This document shows, in pieces, positions 37,008 through 45,156 of a stretch of DNA of 64,000 nt. Positions within the stretch are counted from its first letter, which is position 1. Each line of letters starts with the position of its first letter. The position numbers were made by a program, and so were the translations under genes. The notes beneath the pieces are model-generated. The model was given only the letters and a program-made list of their open reading frames with translations, ran no database searches and had not been told where the DNA came from. Origin of the DNA: Arthrobacter sp. ERGS1:01 (GTDB lineage Bacteria; Actinomycetota; Actinomycetes; Actinomycetales; Micrococcaceae). Where the stretch lies: positions 2,108,001 to 2,172,000 of the forward strand of contig NZ_CP012479.1 of assembly GCF_001281315.1 (NCBI RefSeq). The letters are read 5' to 3'.

Positions 37008-37189
37008 CGACTCGATGCCCTACCGAACAGGGCTTGCATATTCAGTTTCCCTTCGGCAACCCGGCCAACCGTCAGGCCGATGAAGCCAAGGACGAGAGCA
37101 GCCCCCAGCGCCCACCACCCGCCGAAGCCCAAAACTATTCCCAGCACCAAACCTATGGTCAGGCACCAACGTGTAGTAGACATAGCCAT
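37004..37189 (-). CDS. Small membrane protein, DUF2273-like
   Basis: The 61-residue protein (MAMSTTRWCLTIGLVLGIVL, then GFGGWWALGAALVLGFIGLTVGRVAEGK) has two close helices with glycine motifs. Small proteins of this DUF2273 type sit between Asp23 genes in many actinobacteria. GAGGAGAGG precedes the ATG at 37189. Its end overlaps the next Asp23 gene. Confidence 0.7.
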   Translation of the reverse strand: MAMSTTRWCLTIGLVLGIVLGFGGWWALGAALVLGFIGLTVGRVAEGKLNMQALFGRASSR

Positions 37190-37216
37190 TCCTCTCCTCA
37201 CCGGCCCGTAGCCCTC

Positions 37217-37240
37217 CCCGGGCGGGGACTCCCGCCCGGG
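37217..37240 (-). terminator. Intercistronic hairpin inside the Asp23 operon
   Basis: CCCGGGCGGG at 37217-37226 pairs perfectly with CCCGCCCGGG at 37231-37240 around a GACT loop. It lies between the first Asp23 gene and the small membrane gene. It could be an attenuator or processing hairpin that lets the first gene be expressed more. Confidence 0.65.
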
Positions 37241-37250
37241 ATCCCTGCAC

Positions 37251-37658
37251 TTACTGAAGATCAGCCTTCTGCTCCTGCTGATCCTGCTGGTCGTCATCAG
37301 GCAGGTGCACATCAGTGACATTGATGTTCACTTCCAGTACTTCCAGGCCGGTGGCATGCTCCACTGACTGAATGACGTTGCGGCGGATTCCCTGACTGAC
37401 GTCGACCACCGAGACCCCATACTCGATGACAATGGTGACATCAATGGCAGTCTGGCGTTCACCCTTTTCCACGCTCACGCCGCCGCTGACGTTTGTCTGC
37501 GAACCGGGGATACGTTCGGTCAACGCACTAAAAGCCCGGCGGCCTGCACTGCCCATCGCGTACACACCGGGAACCTCACGAGTGGCCATGCCAGCGAGTT
37601 TTTGCACCACGGTCTCCTCGATCGTGGTGTCCCCACGTTCGGTATGCAGTGCATCCAT
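37251..37658 (-). CDS. Asp23/Gls24 family envelope stress protein (first copy)
   Basis: The 135-residue protein reads RGDTTIEETVVQKLAGMATREVPGVYAMG, then the Asp23 core VEKGERQTAIDVTIVIEYGVSVVDV and TGLEVLEVNINVTDVHLPDD, ending in a Gln/Asp-rich tail. Family role is cell-envelope stress resistance. No good ribosome site precedes ATG 37658, and upstream sequence in another frame (from 37762, MTEASRSAGNSGAVMATRRS) may be its real N-terminus behind a frameshift. Confidence 0.8.
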   Translation of the reverse strand: MDALHTERGDTTIEETVVQKLAGMATREVPGVYAMGSAGRRAFSALTERIPGSQTNVSGGVSVEKGERQTAIDVTIVIEYGVSVVDVSQGIRRNVIQSVEHATGLEVLEVNINVTDVHLPDDDQQDQQEQKADLQ

Positions 37659-38149
37659 CGTCTTGGGCTGCTTTTGCGGATCGTTGCGCTTTTGCTCCTC
37701 CGGGTGGCCATGACGGCGCCGGAGTTACCGGCGCTTCTGCTTGCCTCTGTCATAGAAAACATCTCCTCATGATCGGATTCGTGATCGTGCTTACAGAGCT
37801 AAGGCGTATCCCACCGGCAAAACCTCACGGTACAAAACCAAAATTCTTTCAAAAAAGTTGCGCCGGATCCTCCACAAGCTTTCCAAGAGACAAACTCCTC
37901 ACCCCTTCCAAGAGCCAAAGGGGAGCGCGACAGGTAGGGGCACTTGCCGGTATCCAGCAGCACGGACTGTACCGACGACGGCGCATCACCGGTCACCCGT
38001 CAGCGATCAACAGATCCGCCTGAGATCGATTCTTTGTGTATCGATGAGGTAACGCCGCACGGCACACCCTTCCGTTGGTGGCCGGTACCGTGTGACGCTT
38101 ACAGTCAGTGCACAGCTGTACTGGGTCTCGAGTTCTGAAAGAGTTGCCC
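37659..38149. other. Divergent intergenic region between Asp23 cluster and sigma factor
   Basis: About 490 bases. The left 100 may encode the N-terminus of the first Asp23 protein. The remainder has lower GC and no supported gene, and should hold the promoters for both directions. Confidence 0.35.
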
Positions 38150-38791
38150 TTGATTCGCACGAGCAGTTACCACACGGATCTTTCCGAGTTACTTGAACTT
38201 GTTGCCGCTGGAGACAAGCGGGCGTTTGCGGACCTTTACACGGCAACTGCGGATCATTTGTACCCACTGGTGAAGCGGATTCTCCACAACACCGCCGGCT
38301 CCGACAAGATTGTGTGCGACATTTACCTCGCCCTCTGGACCACGGCACCCGCCTATAATTCCTCGGAGGGGTCCGGGTTGGCCTGGGTGATGGCCCTCGC
38401 CCACCAAGTAGCCGTCCACCGGCGCCATGACCAACAAGCTGGCACCCTTGGTCGTGCCGCGGCAGCGAACCCGCCACCACACCCGGCAGGAAACCCAGAA
38501 ACCAGTGTTGACGCACCGGTGATGGTCGGGGCTGCCGCAGCCGCCATGGCAGGGCTAAGCCCCCTGGAACGGGACGCGATCTGTCTTGGCTACTTCGACG
38601 GACTCGACACCACAGAAATAGGCGCCACTCTTAGCGTGGATGAATCCACCGTCCTTGGCGCGATCAGGGACGGGCTGTACAAGATGACCAGCTGGCGCAC
38701 CAACCCAGCAAATACCGGAGAGCCACTGCCCGGGCCTGGGGCGCAGAAGGTACCCCGGCACCTGTTCACACAGGACCCCGAACAGTCCTAG
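38150..38791 (+). CDS. RNA polymerase sigma-70 family protein, ECF-like
   Basis: The 213-residue protein has region 2 (LLELVAAGDKRAFADLYTATADHLYPLVKRIL...IYLALW) and region 4 (LSPLERDAICLGYFDGLDTTEIGATLSVDESTVLGAIRDGLYKM). The linker is Pro/Ala-rich. It is divergent from the Asp23 cluster, so it may direct envelope-stress transcription there. No anti-sigma gene is adjacent. TTG 38150 fits the expected N-terminal length; GTG 38108 and TTG 38144 are alternatives. Confidence 0.75.
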   Translation: MIRTSSYHTDLSELLELVAAGDKRAFADLYTATADHLYPLVKRILHNTAGSDKIVCDIYLALWTTAPAYNSSEGSGLAWVMALAHQVAVHRRHDQQAGTLGRAAAANPPPHPAGNPETSVDAPVMVGAAAAAMAGLSPLERDAICLGYFDGLDTTEIGATLSVDESTVLGAIRDGLYKMTSWRTNPANTGEPLPGPGAQKVPRHLFTQDPEQS

Positions 38792-38830
38792 CGAGAACCG
38801 TGCCCTGCGCTGGGCTAACGGGCGGCACCC

Positions 38831-39088
38831 TCAGCAACGCTCCAACGGCTGACCTTCGGTGATGTTGGGGGTTCGTGCCAAAGTGGCGAGGGCTCGAAGA
38901 GTGGAGGCATCCTTCCGGGCCGCCATTTCACGATAAAGAGACTTGGTAGTGCCGGCTAGTTCCTCCAGAGCCGCTATGGCGTAGAGGCCTTGGCCTTCCG
39001 GGTAGGTGATAGTGACGTTAACGGTGACCGTGGCACCGTGCTCGGTCGTGACGTCAAGGTTGAGTTCTAAGGGAACAGTCGGGCCCAT
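38831..39088 (-). CDS. Small hypothetical protein
   Basis: The 85-residue protein starts MGPTVPLELNLDVTTEHGAT and continues VTVNVTITYPEG with an alpha-helical C-terminal half (ALEELAGTTKSLYREMAARKDASTLRALATLA). No family recognised. AGGAA lies upstream of the ATG at 39088. It is convergent with the sigma factor gene. Confidence 0.5.
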   Translation of the reverse strand: MGPTVPLELNLDVTTEHGATVTVNVTITYPEGQGLYAIAALEELAGTTKSLYREMAARKDASTLRALATLARTPNITEGQPLERC

Positions 39089-39393
39089 CAAGGGTTCCTG
39101 TCATTGCGGGGTGGTCAGCGAATGTCGACCCTGGGGAGCAGTCCCCCCAGTCATTAAATATAGGGCCCAAAGCACCCCCTGCCTGCACACAACTATCAAC
39201 CGGAGCATAGTTCCCCGGAGCATTGCCACCTTGGCCCAGGATCCCAGCGATTCCCGAAGGAACTGGTCGGCCAGGAGCCCGTTTTCTTGCTCGCCCGGTG
39301 CGGGGCACCGTACATTGAGGGTGCATACGACAAAGACGTCCACGACTGTTCTCCTGGGGGCAGGCGTTGCGGATCTGATGAAGGAATGAAGTC
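39089..39393. other. Intergenic region upstream of the cold-shock gene
   Basis: About 305 bases without a supported gene. As with other cold-shock genes it may carry a structured 5' leader, but none could be assigned. Confidence 0.3.
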
Positions 39394-39597
39394 ATGGCCA
39401 AAGGCATCGTTAAATGGTTTAACTCTGAGAAAGGGTTTGGCTTCATCACCGCCGATGATCAGTCCCGGATGGTTTTCGCTCACTACACCGCCATCGCCAG
39501 TAGCGGGTACCGGACACTGGAAGCGAACCAGAAAGTCCAATTCGATCTGGTCCAGGGCCCCAAGGGACCCCAGGCAGAAAACATTCGCCCCCTATAA
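39394..39597 (+). CDS. Cold-shock domain protein (CspA family)
   Basis: The 67-residue protein is a single OB-fold cold-shock domain. RNP1 appears as KGFGFI (13-18) and RNP2 as VFAHY (27-31), where most homologues have VFVHY/F. The C-terminus (VQFDLVQGPKGPQAENIRPL) is standard. CSPs bind single-stranded RNA and melt secondary structure after cold or other stress. AAGGAATGAAGTC lies upstream of the ATG. Confidence 0.9.
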   Translation: MAKGIVKWFNSEKGFGFITADDQSRMVFAHYTAIASSGYRTLEANQKVQFDLVQGPKGPQAENIRPL

Positions 39598-39692
39598 CCG
39601 CCGCTGACCACGGCTTGAGGACGGCGCCGCGTTTCCTGCCAGCGCGCCGTTGCGACGATTGGCCAGAAGATCCATCGTGCATCTTGGAGGCT

Positions 39693-40130
39693 CTAGCCCC
39701 GTGCGGGTCGGGGAAATTCCATTTGAAACCCGCACTGGCAGTGTAGGACTCGTGTCCTCAGATAGATTTCCAGGCGTCGTTTCTCGACCGGGCTACTCAA
39801 CAACGTTGAGGTGACGGGACCTCTGGCGGTCGAGCCCATCGTCATGGGTTCCCCACAGTGCACATACTCCCGGTCGGGGTCGAGTCCCGGCCACCCGGGA
39901 AACTCAACAACAACCCCAGGGTCGACAAATTCGATGTGACCAACCTGGGGGTGGAGATTCTTCCCTTCCACGTCCAAGCAACTATCCGCCGAGTATTTCA
40001 CCGGCAGTCTGGCTGGCCCACCGATGCCCTCAACGAGAAGTAGCTCGTCTCGGCCCCGGCGAGCCAAGAGGCGGGCGCTGCTGTCTAGAGGTGTGTTCTC
40101 CTCGGCCGGAATAGGGGTTTCAGGAGCCAT
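39693..40130 (-). CDS. Zinc-ribbon-like hypothetical protein (paralogue 3 of 3, half of the motifs lost)
   Basis: The 145-residue protein ends with YVHCGEPMTMGS and VLHCQCGFQMEFPRPARG, the same C-terminal blocks as the proteins at 9954 and 12429. The N-terminal CxxC knuckles of those two are missing; the only other Cys is in KYSADSCLDVEG. The conserved half thus appears to be the essential core. The ATG at 40130 follows AGAGGG; an in-frame ATG at 40166 is possible. Confidence 0.6.
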   Translation of the reverse strand: MAPETPIPAEENTPLDSSARLLARRGRDELLLVEGIGGPARLPVKYSADSCLDVEGKNLHPQVGHIEFVDPGVVVEFPGWPGLDPDREYVHCGEPMTMGSTARGPVTSTLLSSPVEKRRLEIYLRTRVLHCQCGFQMEFPRPARG

Positions 40131-40213
40131 GGGCTGCCCTCTTTCATCAGTGAAACTGTGCGTCATGGACCAATTACGGTCGCAGCCAACTGTGGTACTT
40201 CCACGTTCGGGAG

Positions 40214-40417
40214 TTAGCGAACGGGAGGAACCGGTGGCAAGAAAGGATCAGGAGGGAAGGGGCCTGTCGGTTCCTGCGGCCCGTCGGGGTCGACTGGTTC
40301 GGTTGGATCCGGAGGGCGACGGGGAGGCGGCCCAGGCGGAAACGGCTCCGTCGGTGGCCATACAGGTTCCGGATCAGGCGGTGGCAGACTTGGCAGCGAT
40401 GCTGGTTCTTCATTCAT
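40214..40417 (-). CDS. Small proline-rich protein, doubtful
   Basis: The 67-residue reading is about 40% proline (PPPDPEPVWPPTEPFPPGPP). It has a GAGAAAGG stretch upstream of the ATG. It could be a real low-complexity cell-surface or disordered protein, or an artefact of a GC-rich stretch. Confidence 0.35.
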   Translation of the reverse strand: MNEEPASLPSLPPPDPEPVWPPTEPFPPGPPPRRPPDPTEPVDPDGPQEPTGPFPPDPFLPPVPPVR

Positions 40418-40654
40418 GAAGGTCGAACCTTTCTCGAATATGCCGTTGGTGCTCGGTGAGTGCGCTCCATCGCTGTTTCTGGAGGGGGAAGTGGCGGTTC
40501 CTGCTATATCGGCGTCAATGTAGGCGGATTAGTGCCCCTCGGAACTCTTACCTGGTCGATGGCCACCCCCGGGCAACCTCTACCCCATGACTACTGGCCG
40601 GCCGGCCCAGCCCGAACAGAGCACGAACCCTCTGTCGGGGTCCTCCCGCGCCTG

Positions 40655-40798
40655 TCAGTGCTTTTTGAACATATCCTCGGCATTTTCAGCAGCTTGCCTC
40701 AGTTCCGCCTTATCTTGATCAGTGTTACCGTCAACCCTCAACCCGTCATTGCCGGCCACTTCACCGGCGGCGTCCTTGTTCGTCCCACCCAGACCCAT
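40655..40798 (-). CDS. CsbD-like stress protein, short form
   Basis: The 47-residue protein reads MGLGGTNKDAAGEVAGNDGL and ends DKAELRQAAENAEDMFKKH. That matches the start and end of CsbD-like proteins, but the central AKGKVKEA-type helix is shortened, so it is about 10 residues shorter than usual. The family is induced by general stress. The ATG at 40798 was chosen because upstream in-frame sequence does not fit the family. Confidence 0.6.
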   Translation of the reverse strand: MGLGGTNKDAAGEVAGNDGLRVDGNTDQDKAELRQAAENAEDMFKKH

Positions 40799-40881
40799 AA
40801 CAATCCCCCACTGCCCGAGTGCTGTTCCGCCAGCGCGTGCCGACAGTACGCCTTCAGAATAGCCCCACTCCACAGAGGCCA

Positions 40882-41004
40882 CTAGGGGAGATCAAGACGA
40901 GTTGCTGCCATCAATCCCCCAACACCACCCACCAGCCAGCCCATCGCGGGCACCGCAGCTAGACTCCCGATCAACGGTTTCGCCGATGGGAGCGTCACCT
41001 TCAT
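40882..41004 (-). CDS. Very small hydrophobic protein, doubtful
   Basis: The 40-residue reading (MKVTLPSAKPLIGSLAAVPA, then a glycine-rich helix GWLVGGVGGLMAA) looks like a single-span membrane peptide. No ribosome site is obvious, and the frame stays open upstream to 41223 with unconvincing sequence. It lies in the otherwise empty 40.9-41.2 kb interval. Confidence 0.2.
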   Translation of the reverse strand: MKVTLPSAKPLIGSLAAVPAMGWLVGGVGGLMAATRLDLP

Positions 41005-41246
41005 CCGCGCGAAGTCCAACGGTGGGAACGTCAAACGAGATCTAATTTCTGGGGAATCTCCGGGAGTCCTTACGTTCGAAAAACCGGCGCACTGGGCGCA
41101 AGCACCGATCGGACCGCGGGGTGATGGGGAGACCCCAGTCTGGGTTTCACCTGGCGTGTGGCCCCCGCTCCGTCTGCGGCGACACAAACTGTGCCATAAG
41201 ATCCAAATGAATAGCCCTTCCATTCAGAATTTGTCAGAACCGGTCC

Positions 41247-41732
41247 TTATTGGTGGCCGTTCGTTCCCCCGAAGTTCGTTCGCTTAGATTCCATAGTTTC
41301 GATGGTTCCCCGTGGATAGTCCTGAATCGCACTGGTCAGGTCGGACATCCCCCATGCCCCCAGTACCAGCGTCAGTACTTCATCGTCCAAACCCTGAGGT
41401 GGAAGGATCGTCAAGTCTTCAAGCTGACCATCCTTCATTAAAATCTTGACAATACGCCCAACCTGACTCTTGGAGAGCTGAAGTTGCCCTGCAATGTCCC
41501 GCACGCTAAGCCCTTCCTTAAGAAGTGCATAGATCGCCTGGTGCCTCACAAGATCCCGGGCCGCTTCTGCAACTGCCACAGCCCGTTCACTCGCTGCCAG
41601 CCCACGCGAGGCCTTGCCACTCAACGCAAGCCCGAAAGAGGCACTGCACCACCAGCGGTTCAGTCGTTCAGCCCGAGTAAGCGAGGCATGCCACTCTGAA
41701 TCATTTTCAAGATAATCTTTACGTTGTCCCAT
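41247..41732 (-). CDS. HTH-domain transcriptional regulator, probably autoregulated
   Basis: The 161-residue protein has a central helix-turn-helix: HQAIYALLKEGLSVRDIAGQLQLSKSQVGRIVKILMKDG (about 63-101), of the sigma-region-4/Hin type. The N-terminus has AERLNRWWCSASFGLALSGK; the C-terminus is unassigned. No Shine-Dalgarno precedes the ATG at 41732. A 44-bp dyad with four TGTCCCA half-sites covers the start and the upstream 36 bases, strongly suggesting autoregulation. Confidence 0.65.
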   Translation of the reverse strand: MGQRKDYLENDSEWHASLTRAERLNRWWCSASFGLALSGKASRGLAASERAVAVAEAARDLVRHQAIYALLKEGLSVRDIAGQLQLSKSQVGRIVKILMKDGQLEDLTILPPQGLDDEVLTLVLGAWGMSDLTSAIQDYPRGTIETMESKRTNFGGTNGHQ

Positions 41733-41768
41733 AACTGGGACACTATCATATGTCCCAGTGATGGGACA
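41725..41768. promoter_or_regulatory. 44-bp nested dyad operator with central -10 element
   Basis: The order is TGTCCCAT (41725), CTGGGACA (41735), TGTCCCAG (41751), ATGGGACA (41761). Both outer and inner pairs are perfect inverted repeats around the same centre, 41746.5. On the minus strand TATGAT (41750-41745) lies in the centre and could be a -10 box, giving a transcript start 6-8 bases before the ATG. The outer left arm overlaps the start codon. Repressor binding here would block both transcription and start-site access. Confidence 0.75.
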
Positions 41769-41949
41769 AGTGCCCGACGGTCAAAACGGTGATTGCGGTG
41801 CAACGCACGCAAGTGCGTCGCGTGGCTCCAAGCTGGCTGGCTGGTGCATTGGGTATCCCATTAGCCAGCATCACTCCCGTTTTATCGCGTGATCCGAAGC
41901 TGTTCACACTTGCAACGAGGAACGCCGCTTCCACGCCCTCGTCACTCTT

Positions 41950-42271
41950 TTACGGTGGCAACGTACCGGGTAAGGAATACGGCCTCGTTAGTAACCACGA
42001 TTCCCCTCCATGGTTGCTTTTGAAGTCGGTTGCAAGCACTGTTCTCGGATACGGGTAGCCGTTGTGGATTCGTCGCTCAAAGAAGACAAGCTGCCCACAA
42101 GCAAGGGCCATCGCTAGGCTGCAGAGTGCGATCACAAAGGCTGGGACGGTGCCCCAGGCTGTCATGCCCAGACTGGAAAGAAGACGTATCCCGCGAACAA
42201 ACGACGGTCAGGACTCCGTAAACCGCGGTCATCGCGGCTTTTGTCTTGTAACTCCAAAACTTCATTTGCAT
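41950..42271 (-). pseudogene. Possible small membrane protein with a frameshift
   Basis: ATG 42271 follows AGGAGA and reads MQMKFWSYKTKAAMTAVYGV, then leaves a plausible frame. Another frame (from about 42205) carries the hydrophobic AWGTVPAFVIALCSLAMALACGQLVFFERR to the stop at 41950. One missing base between them would make a protein of about 105 residues with two helices. The joining is inferred. Confidence 0.25.
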
Positions 42272-42827
42272 GACCAGTCTCCTTTCTTCTCTTCGCTTAG
42301 GTCGATGCGGTTCGTATGAGAATTTCCAGCACAATTGCGATACGGGCTGCTTCCCAGCGGTAGTCCTGGCGCTCAGCTTCGGGGTGTCTTCCTCCCAAAC
42401 GGCCGGGTCGACGTCCGATCCCTGGTCTTAGGCTTTCAGCGCGTGGGCGGCCTCGTCCACGCTAAACCAGTCCGGTTCAGCCATCTTCGTCCTTCTCTTA
42501 GATCTAGCAGGAGGGTCGGACAGCGCACGGAGAGGAACTCTCTTCGGGAGGCTAGCGGAATTGGTAAGTCTCGAGCCGATGACCGAAAGCAACGCCTGAA
42601 GTTCTCAACCTTGCACTTCGATTAGACCTTGTTGACCGGAACGACATCATTTTAGCGGCCCCTTTAGCCTTGGGGCTGCTAAGCGCCAATGATGCCCGCG
42701 CACAGCACAAACCCCCGTGGTATGGGCCAAGACATGTCAGTCGTGGAGACCTCTGCGGTTAAGGACCTGAGCCGAATGAGCGTCGCAAGGTGCAGGGAAG
42801 AACTTCAAACCGAGGTGATCGGTGGCG
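42272..42827. other. Gene-poor stretch
   Basis: About 555 bases without any supported gene on either strand. It lies downstream of the HEPN-like gene. Confidence 0.35.
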
Positions 42828-43568
42828 TCAACGGGAAGTGGCTGCTTCATTCATGCTTTGGAATACGAGGCCCAAATAGCGCCCGAATAAGGCCTCGGCT
42901 TCCGTTGCCGGCAATGTCTGGATATCCACATTGGAACCGTGCGCAATTTCATTTCTGCTCTTCATCAGCGGCCGGAACGAGTCGATGTCTTCGCGGGCCC
43001 TATCGGACAATGCCACCGCCATGATGGCGAACTTGAACATGGTACGTCTCCACGGATCCCTCGATTCGTCGTCCGGAAGGGGCCAGAAAAGTTCAGTTAG
43101 CGGAATGTTAACCGTGGACTCGATTCCCTTGACCGTTCTCTTGCCGTCTGCTTTGTAAAATTTCGCGGCCAACATCTCCAGGCCAAAAAACGCAAACATG
43201 AATCGGCGAAAGGGATCATCCGGCTCACGCCTTGCCGCCGTCAGCCACCGGGCGGGGGCAGTGATCGCTCGATCACCTAATTCGATTAGAGGCCGGGCTT
43301 TTTCAACAACCTGGTCGAGCAAGCCCGCCGAAATTTCTGCCCACTCGCGCCCCACAGAGACTATGGGCGCGCCCATTTCCAAGCGAGGCACGAAGGTTGG
43401 TCCCTTCCCATCCGCACCGATGTAGATGTACTCCCGGTCTTTCTGCACGTTGTCGAGCAAGTTGTTGAGCGAGTTCGGAAGTACCGCACAGAGACCCGCT
43501 GACAGCACGTCGAACGCCATCAGCATCTCGGCTCTGAAGTCATCAATGAGCGGGCCACACTCGCTCAT
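42828..43568 (-). CDS. HEPN-like (Apea-like) domain protein
   Basis: The 246-residue protein ends with a helical domain containing RNEIAHGSNVD near residue 210. This is the R-x4-H motif of HEPN ribonucleases, with the polar residue after Arg that is typical of them. The helix before it (FAIMAVALSDRAREDIDSFRPLMKS) fits the Apea-like subtype. HEPN proteins are often RNases in toxin-antitoxin and phage defence systems. It lies 90 bases downstream of the gene split by the IS3 element, same strand. No catalytic test is possible from sequence alone. Confidence 0.55.
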   Translation of the reverse strand: MSECGPLIDDFRAEMLMAFDVLSAGLCAVLPNSLNNLLDNVQKDREYIYIGADGKGPTFVPRLEMGAPIVSVGREWAEISAGLLDQVVEKARPLIELGDRAITAPARWLTAARREPDDPFRRFMFAFFGLEMLAAKFYKADGKRTVKGIESTVNIPLTELFWPLPDDESRDPWRRTMFKFAIMAVALSDRAREDIDSFRPLMKSRNEIAHGSNVDIQTLPATEAEALFGRYLGLVFQSMNEAATSR

Positions 43569-43658
43569 GTCATTCCAGAGGTAGCGACTGCCTGTTGCGT
43601 CTTTGAGACGGACATACCTCCGAAGTTCCAGCGTGAGCCATGTCTTGCCGGGAGGATC

Positions 43659-43747
43659 CTAAATCGGGAGTTCATCTGCGGCTTTATCGATGAATTTGTC
43701 CCTGGCATCGAGACTGTCCTCGGCAGAGTTGAAGGGGCCGTCAAAAA
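43659..43747 (-). pseudogene. 3' part of a gene split by the IS3 element
   Basis: Read on the minus strand from the IS edge, the frame continues FDGPFNSAEDSLDARDKFID and then KAADELPI to TAG at 43659-43661. Joined to the 5' part at 47532-47754 with one AAA target copy removed, it gives a single 102-residue open frame. The tail is acidic and helical. No family recognised. Confidence 0.75.
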
Positions 43748-43807
43748 TGAACTGCTCCCCGAAAGTTGGACTGATCAATTCAGTTCCTTACTTCCGGGGA
43801 GTTTTTC

Positions 43808-44278
43808 ATGCGTCCACAAAGTTCCTTGACCGCCGCTCAGCGGTTGACCGCCCTTGATCTATTCGAGGAGGGATTCGGGTACTACGCGGTAGCCTCAAAA
43901 TTGAACGTTAGCGCTAAGGCCGCTCGGAGTCTTCGGGAACGATTCATGATTTGGGGTAGGGCGACATTGGAAAGTAAACCGACCAGGCCGATGTATAGCT
44001 TTGAGTTCAAACTCGCGCTTGTTCGCCAGTTCCTGAATGGTGAAGGAACCCAGTCCGAGCTAGCCCTCAAGCACGAGCTCAGTTCTCCAACGCTCTTGCG
44101 CACGTGGGTCCACACCTATCGAATCCATGGCGAAGACGGCTTGCAACCCAAGGCCAAGGGGCGACCCAAATCTGCCCCTCCCACCCCATCGGGTGAAGTC
44201 AGCGAGCTGGAGAAGCTGCGTCCAGGGAATCAGCGTCTACTGGCGGAGAACGCCTACTTAAAAAAGCACGAGCCTTGA
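43808..44278 (+). CDS. IS3 family transposase OrfA
   Basis: The 156-residue protein has tandem helix-turn-helix units (LTAAQRLTALDLFEEGFGYYAVASKLNVS and FKLALVRQFLNGEGTQSELALKHELSSPTLLRTWVH) and a C-terminal leucine-zipper-like stretch (EVSELEKLRPGNQRLLAENAYLKK). OrfA binds the terminal repeats. A slippery-looking A6-G run lies at its 3' end near 44261, as in IS3 elements that make OrfAB by frameshifting, but the downstream frame relation is not the simple -1 type. Confidence 0.85.
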   Translation: MRPQSSLTAAQRLTALDLFEEGFGYYAVASKLNVSAKAARSLRERFMIWGRATLESKPTRPMYSFEFKLALVRQFLNGEGTQSELALKHELSSPTLLRTWVHTYRIHGEDGLQPKAKGRPKSAPPTPSGEVSELEKLRPGNQRLLAENAYLKKHEP

Positions 44279-44309
44279 GGAACCAACCACGGCACTCAAA
44301 GGTGGCGCT

Positions 44310-45149
44310 ATGATTGCCCTCAAGGCATCCCATTCCCTGCCACTGTTGCTACAGGCAGCTGGGTTGGCTCGTTCCACGTTCTTCCACCGCCAAGCGGCCC
44401 TGAAAACTCCGGACCGGCACGCTGAGCTTCGAGCCAAGATCCAAGAGGTCTTCACCAGAGCCAGAGGCCGCTATGGGCACCGGCGCATCCACGCAGTCCT
44501 GACGCGCCAAGGCTGGCAAATCGCACGGAAGACCGTGATGAAGTTGACGCGTGAGGAGAACTTGGTCTGCAAGGTCCGTACCCGCAGCAAATATTCCTCT
44601 TACAAGGGCCAAGTCGGCAAAATCGCCGACAACCTGCTCAAGCGCGAGTTCGACGCCCAGGCGCCGAACACCAAATGGGTGACCGACGTGACCGAGTTCA
44701 AAATCGCTGAACGCAAGGTCTACCTCTCACCGGTCCTGGACCTGTTCGACCGTTCTATCGTTTCCTACTCGGTTTCCGAATCTCCGAGCGTTGCCTTCAC
44801 CAACGAATCACTGATCGAGGCGATCGGGACCCTGACCCTAGGCGAGACCCTGATGATGCACTCAGACCAGGGATTTCAATACCAGCACGCCAGCCGGCAA
44901 AAACTCCTCAGCAACGCCAACATGGCCCGATCCATGTCCCGCAAGGGCAACTGCCTAGATAATTCGGTGATGGAAAACTTCTTCGGTCATCTGAAGGACG
45001 AGATGTTCCACCGCCAAGACTTTACCGACACCGACGGGTTCCTCACCGAGCTGGACGACTACATCCACTGGTACAACTACGAGCGGATCTCGTTAACGCT
45101 GCAGTGCCTGAGCCCAATGGAATATCGGGCCCAGGCACTGGCTGCGTAG
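44310..45149 (+). CDS. IS3 family transposase OrfB (DDE integrase core)
   Basis: The 279-residue protein has the HTH_21 segment (RYGHRRIHAVLTRQGWQIARKTVMKL) and an rve integrase core. All three catalytic acids are visible: WVTDVTEF, MMHSDQGFQY and NSVMENFFGHLKDEMF. Length matches IS150-group OrfB, so it should be active. The ATG at 44310 is 31 bases after orfA; the frame is open back to 44262, allowing a programmed shift. Confidence 0.85.
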   Translation: MIALKASHSLPLLLQAAGLARSTFFHRQAALKTPDRHAELRAKIQEVFTRARGRYGHRRIHAVLTRQGWQIARKTVMKLTREENLVCKVRTRSKYSSYKGQVGKIADNLLKREFDAQAPNTKWVTDVTEFKIAERKVYLSPVLDLFDRSIVSYSVSESPSVAFTNESLIEAIGTLTLGETLMMHSDQGFQYQHASRQKLLSNANMARSMSRKGNCLDNSVMENFFGHLKDEMFHRQDFTDTDGFLTELDDYIHWYNYERISLTLQCLSPMEYRAQALAA

Positions 45150-45156
45150 ATTCGCG

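Noticed and set aside
40024..40419. Plus-strand frame opposite the third zinc-ribbon gene
   Set aside because: It overlaps two minus-strand genes, shows no domain and has arginine-rich shadow composition.
44255..44310. Classical -1 programmed frameshift joining IS3 orfA and orfB
   Set aside because: An A6-G slippery run is present, but the -1 frame soon meets TGA and orfB lies in the other frame, so a simple -1 shift does not produce OrfAB here.
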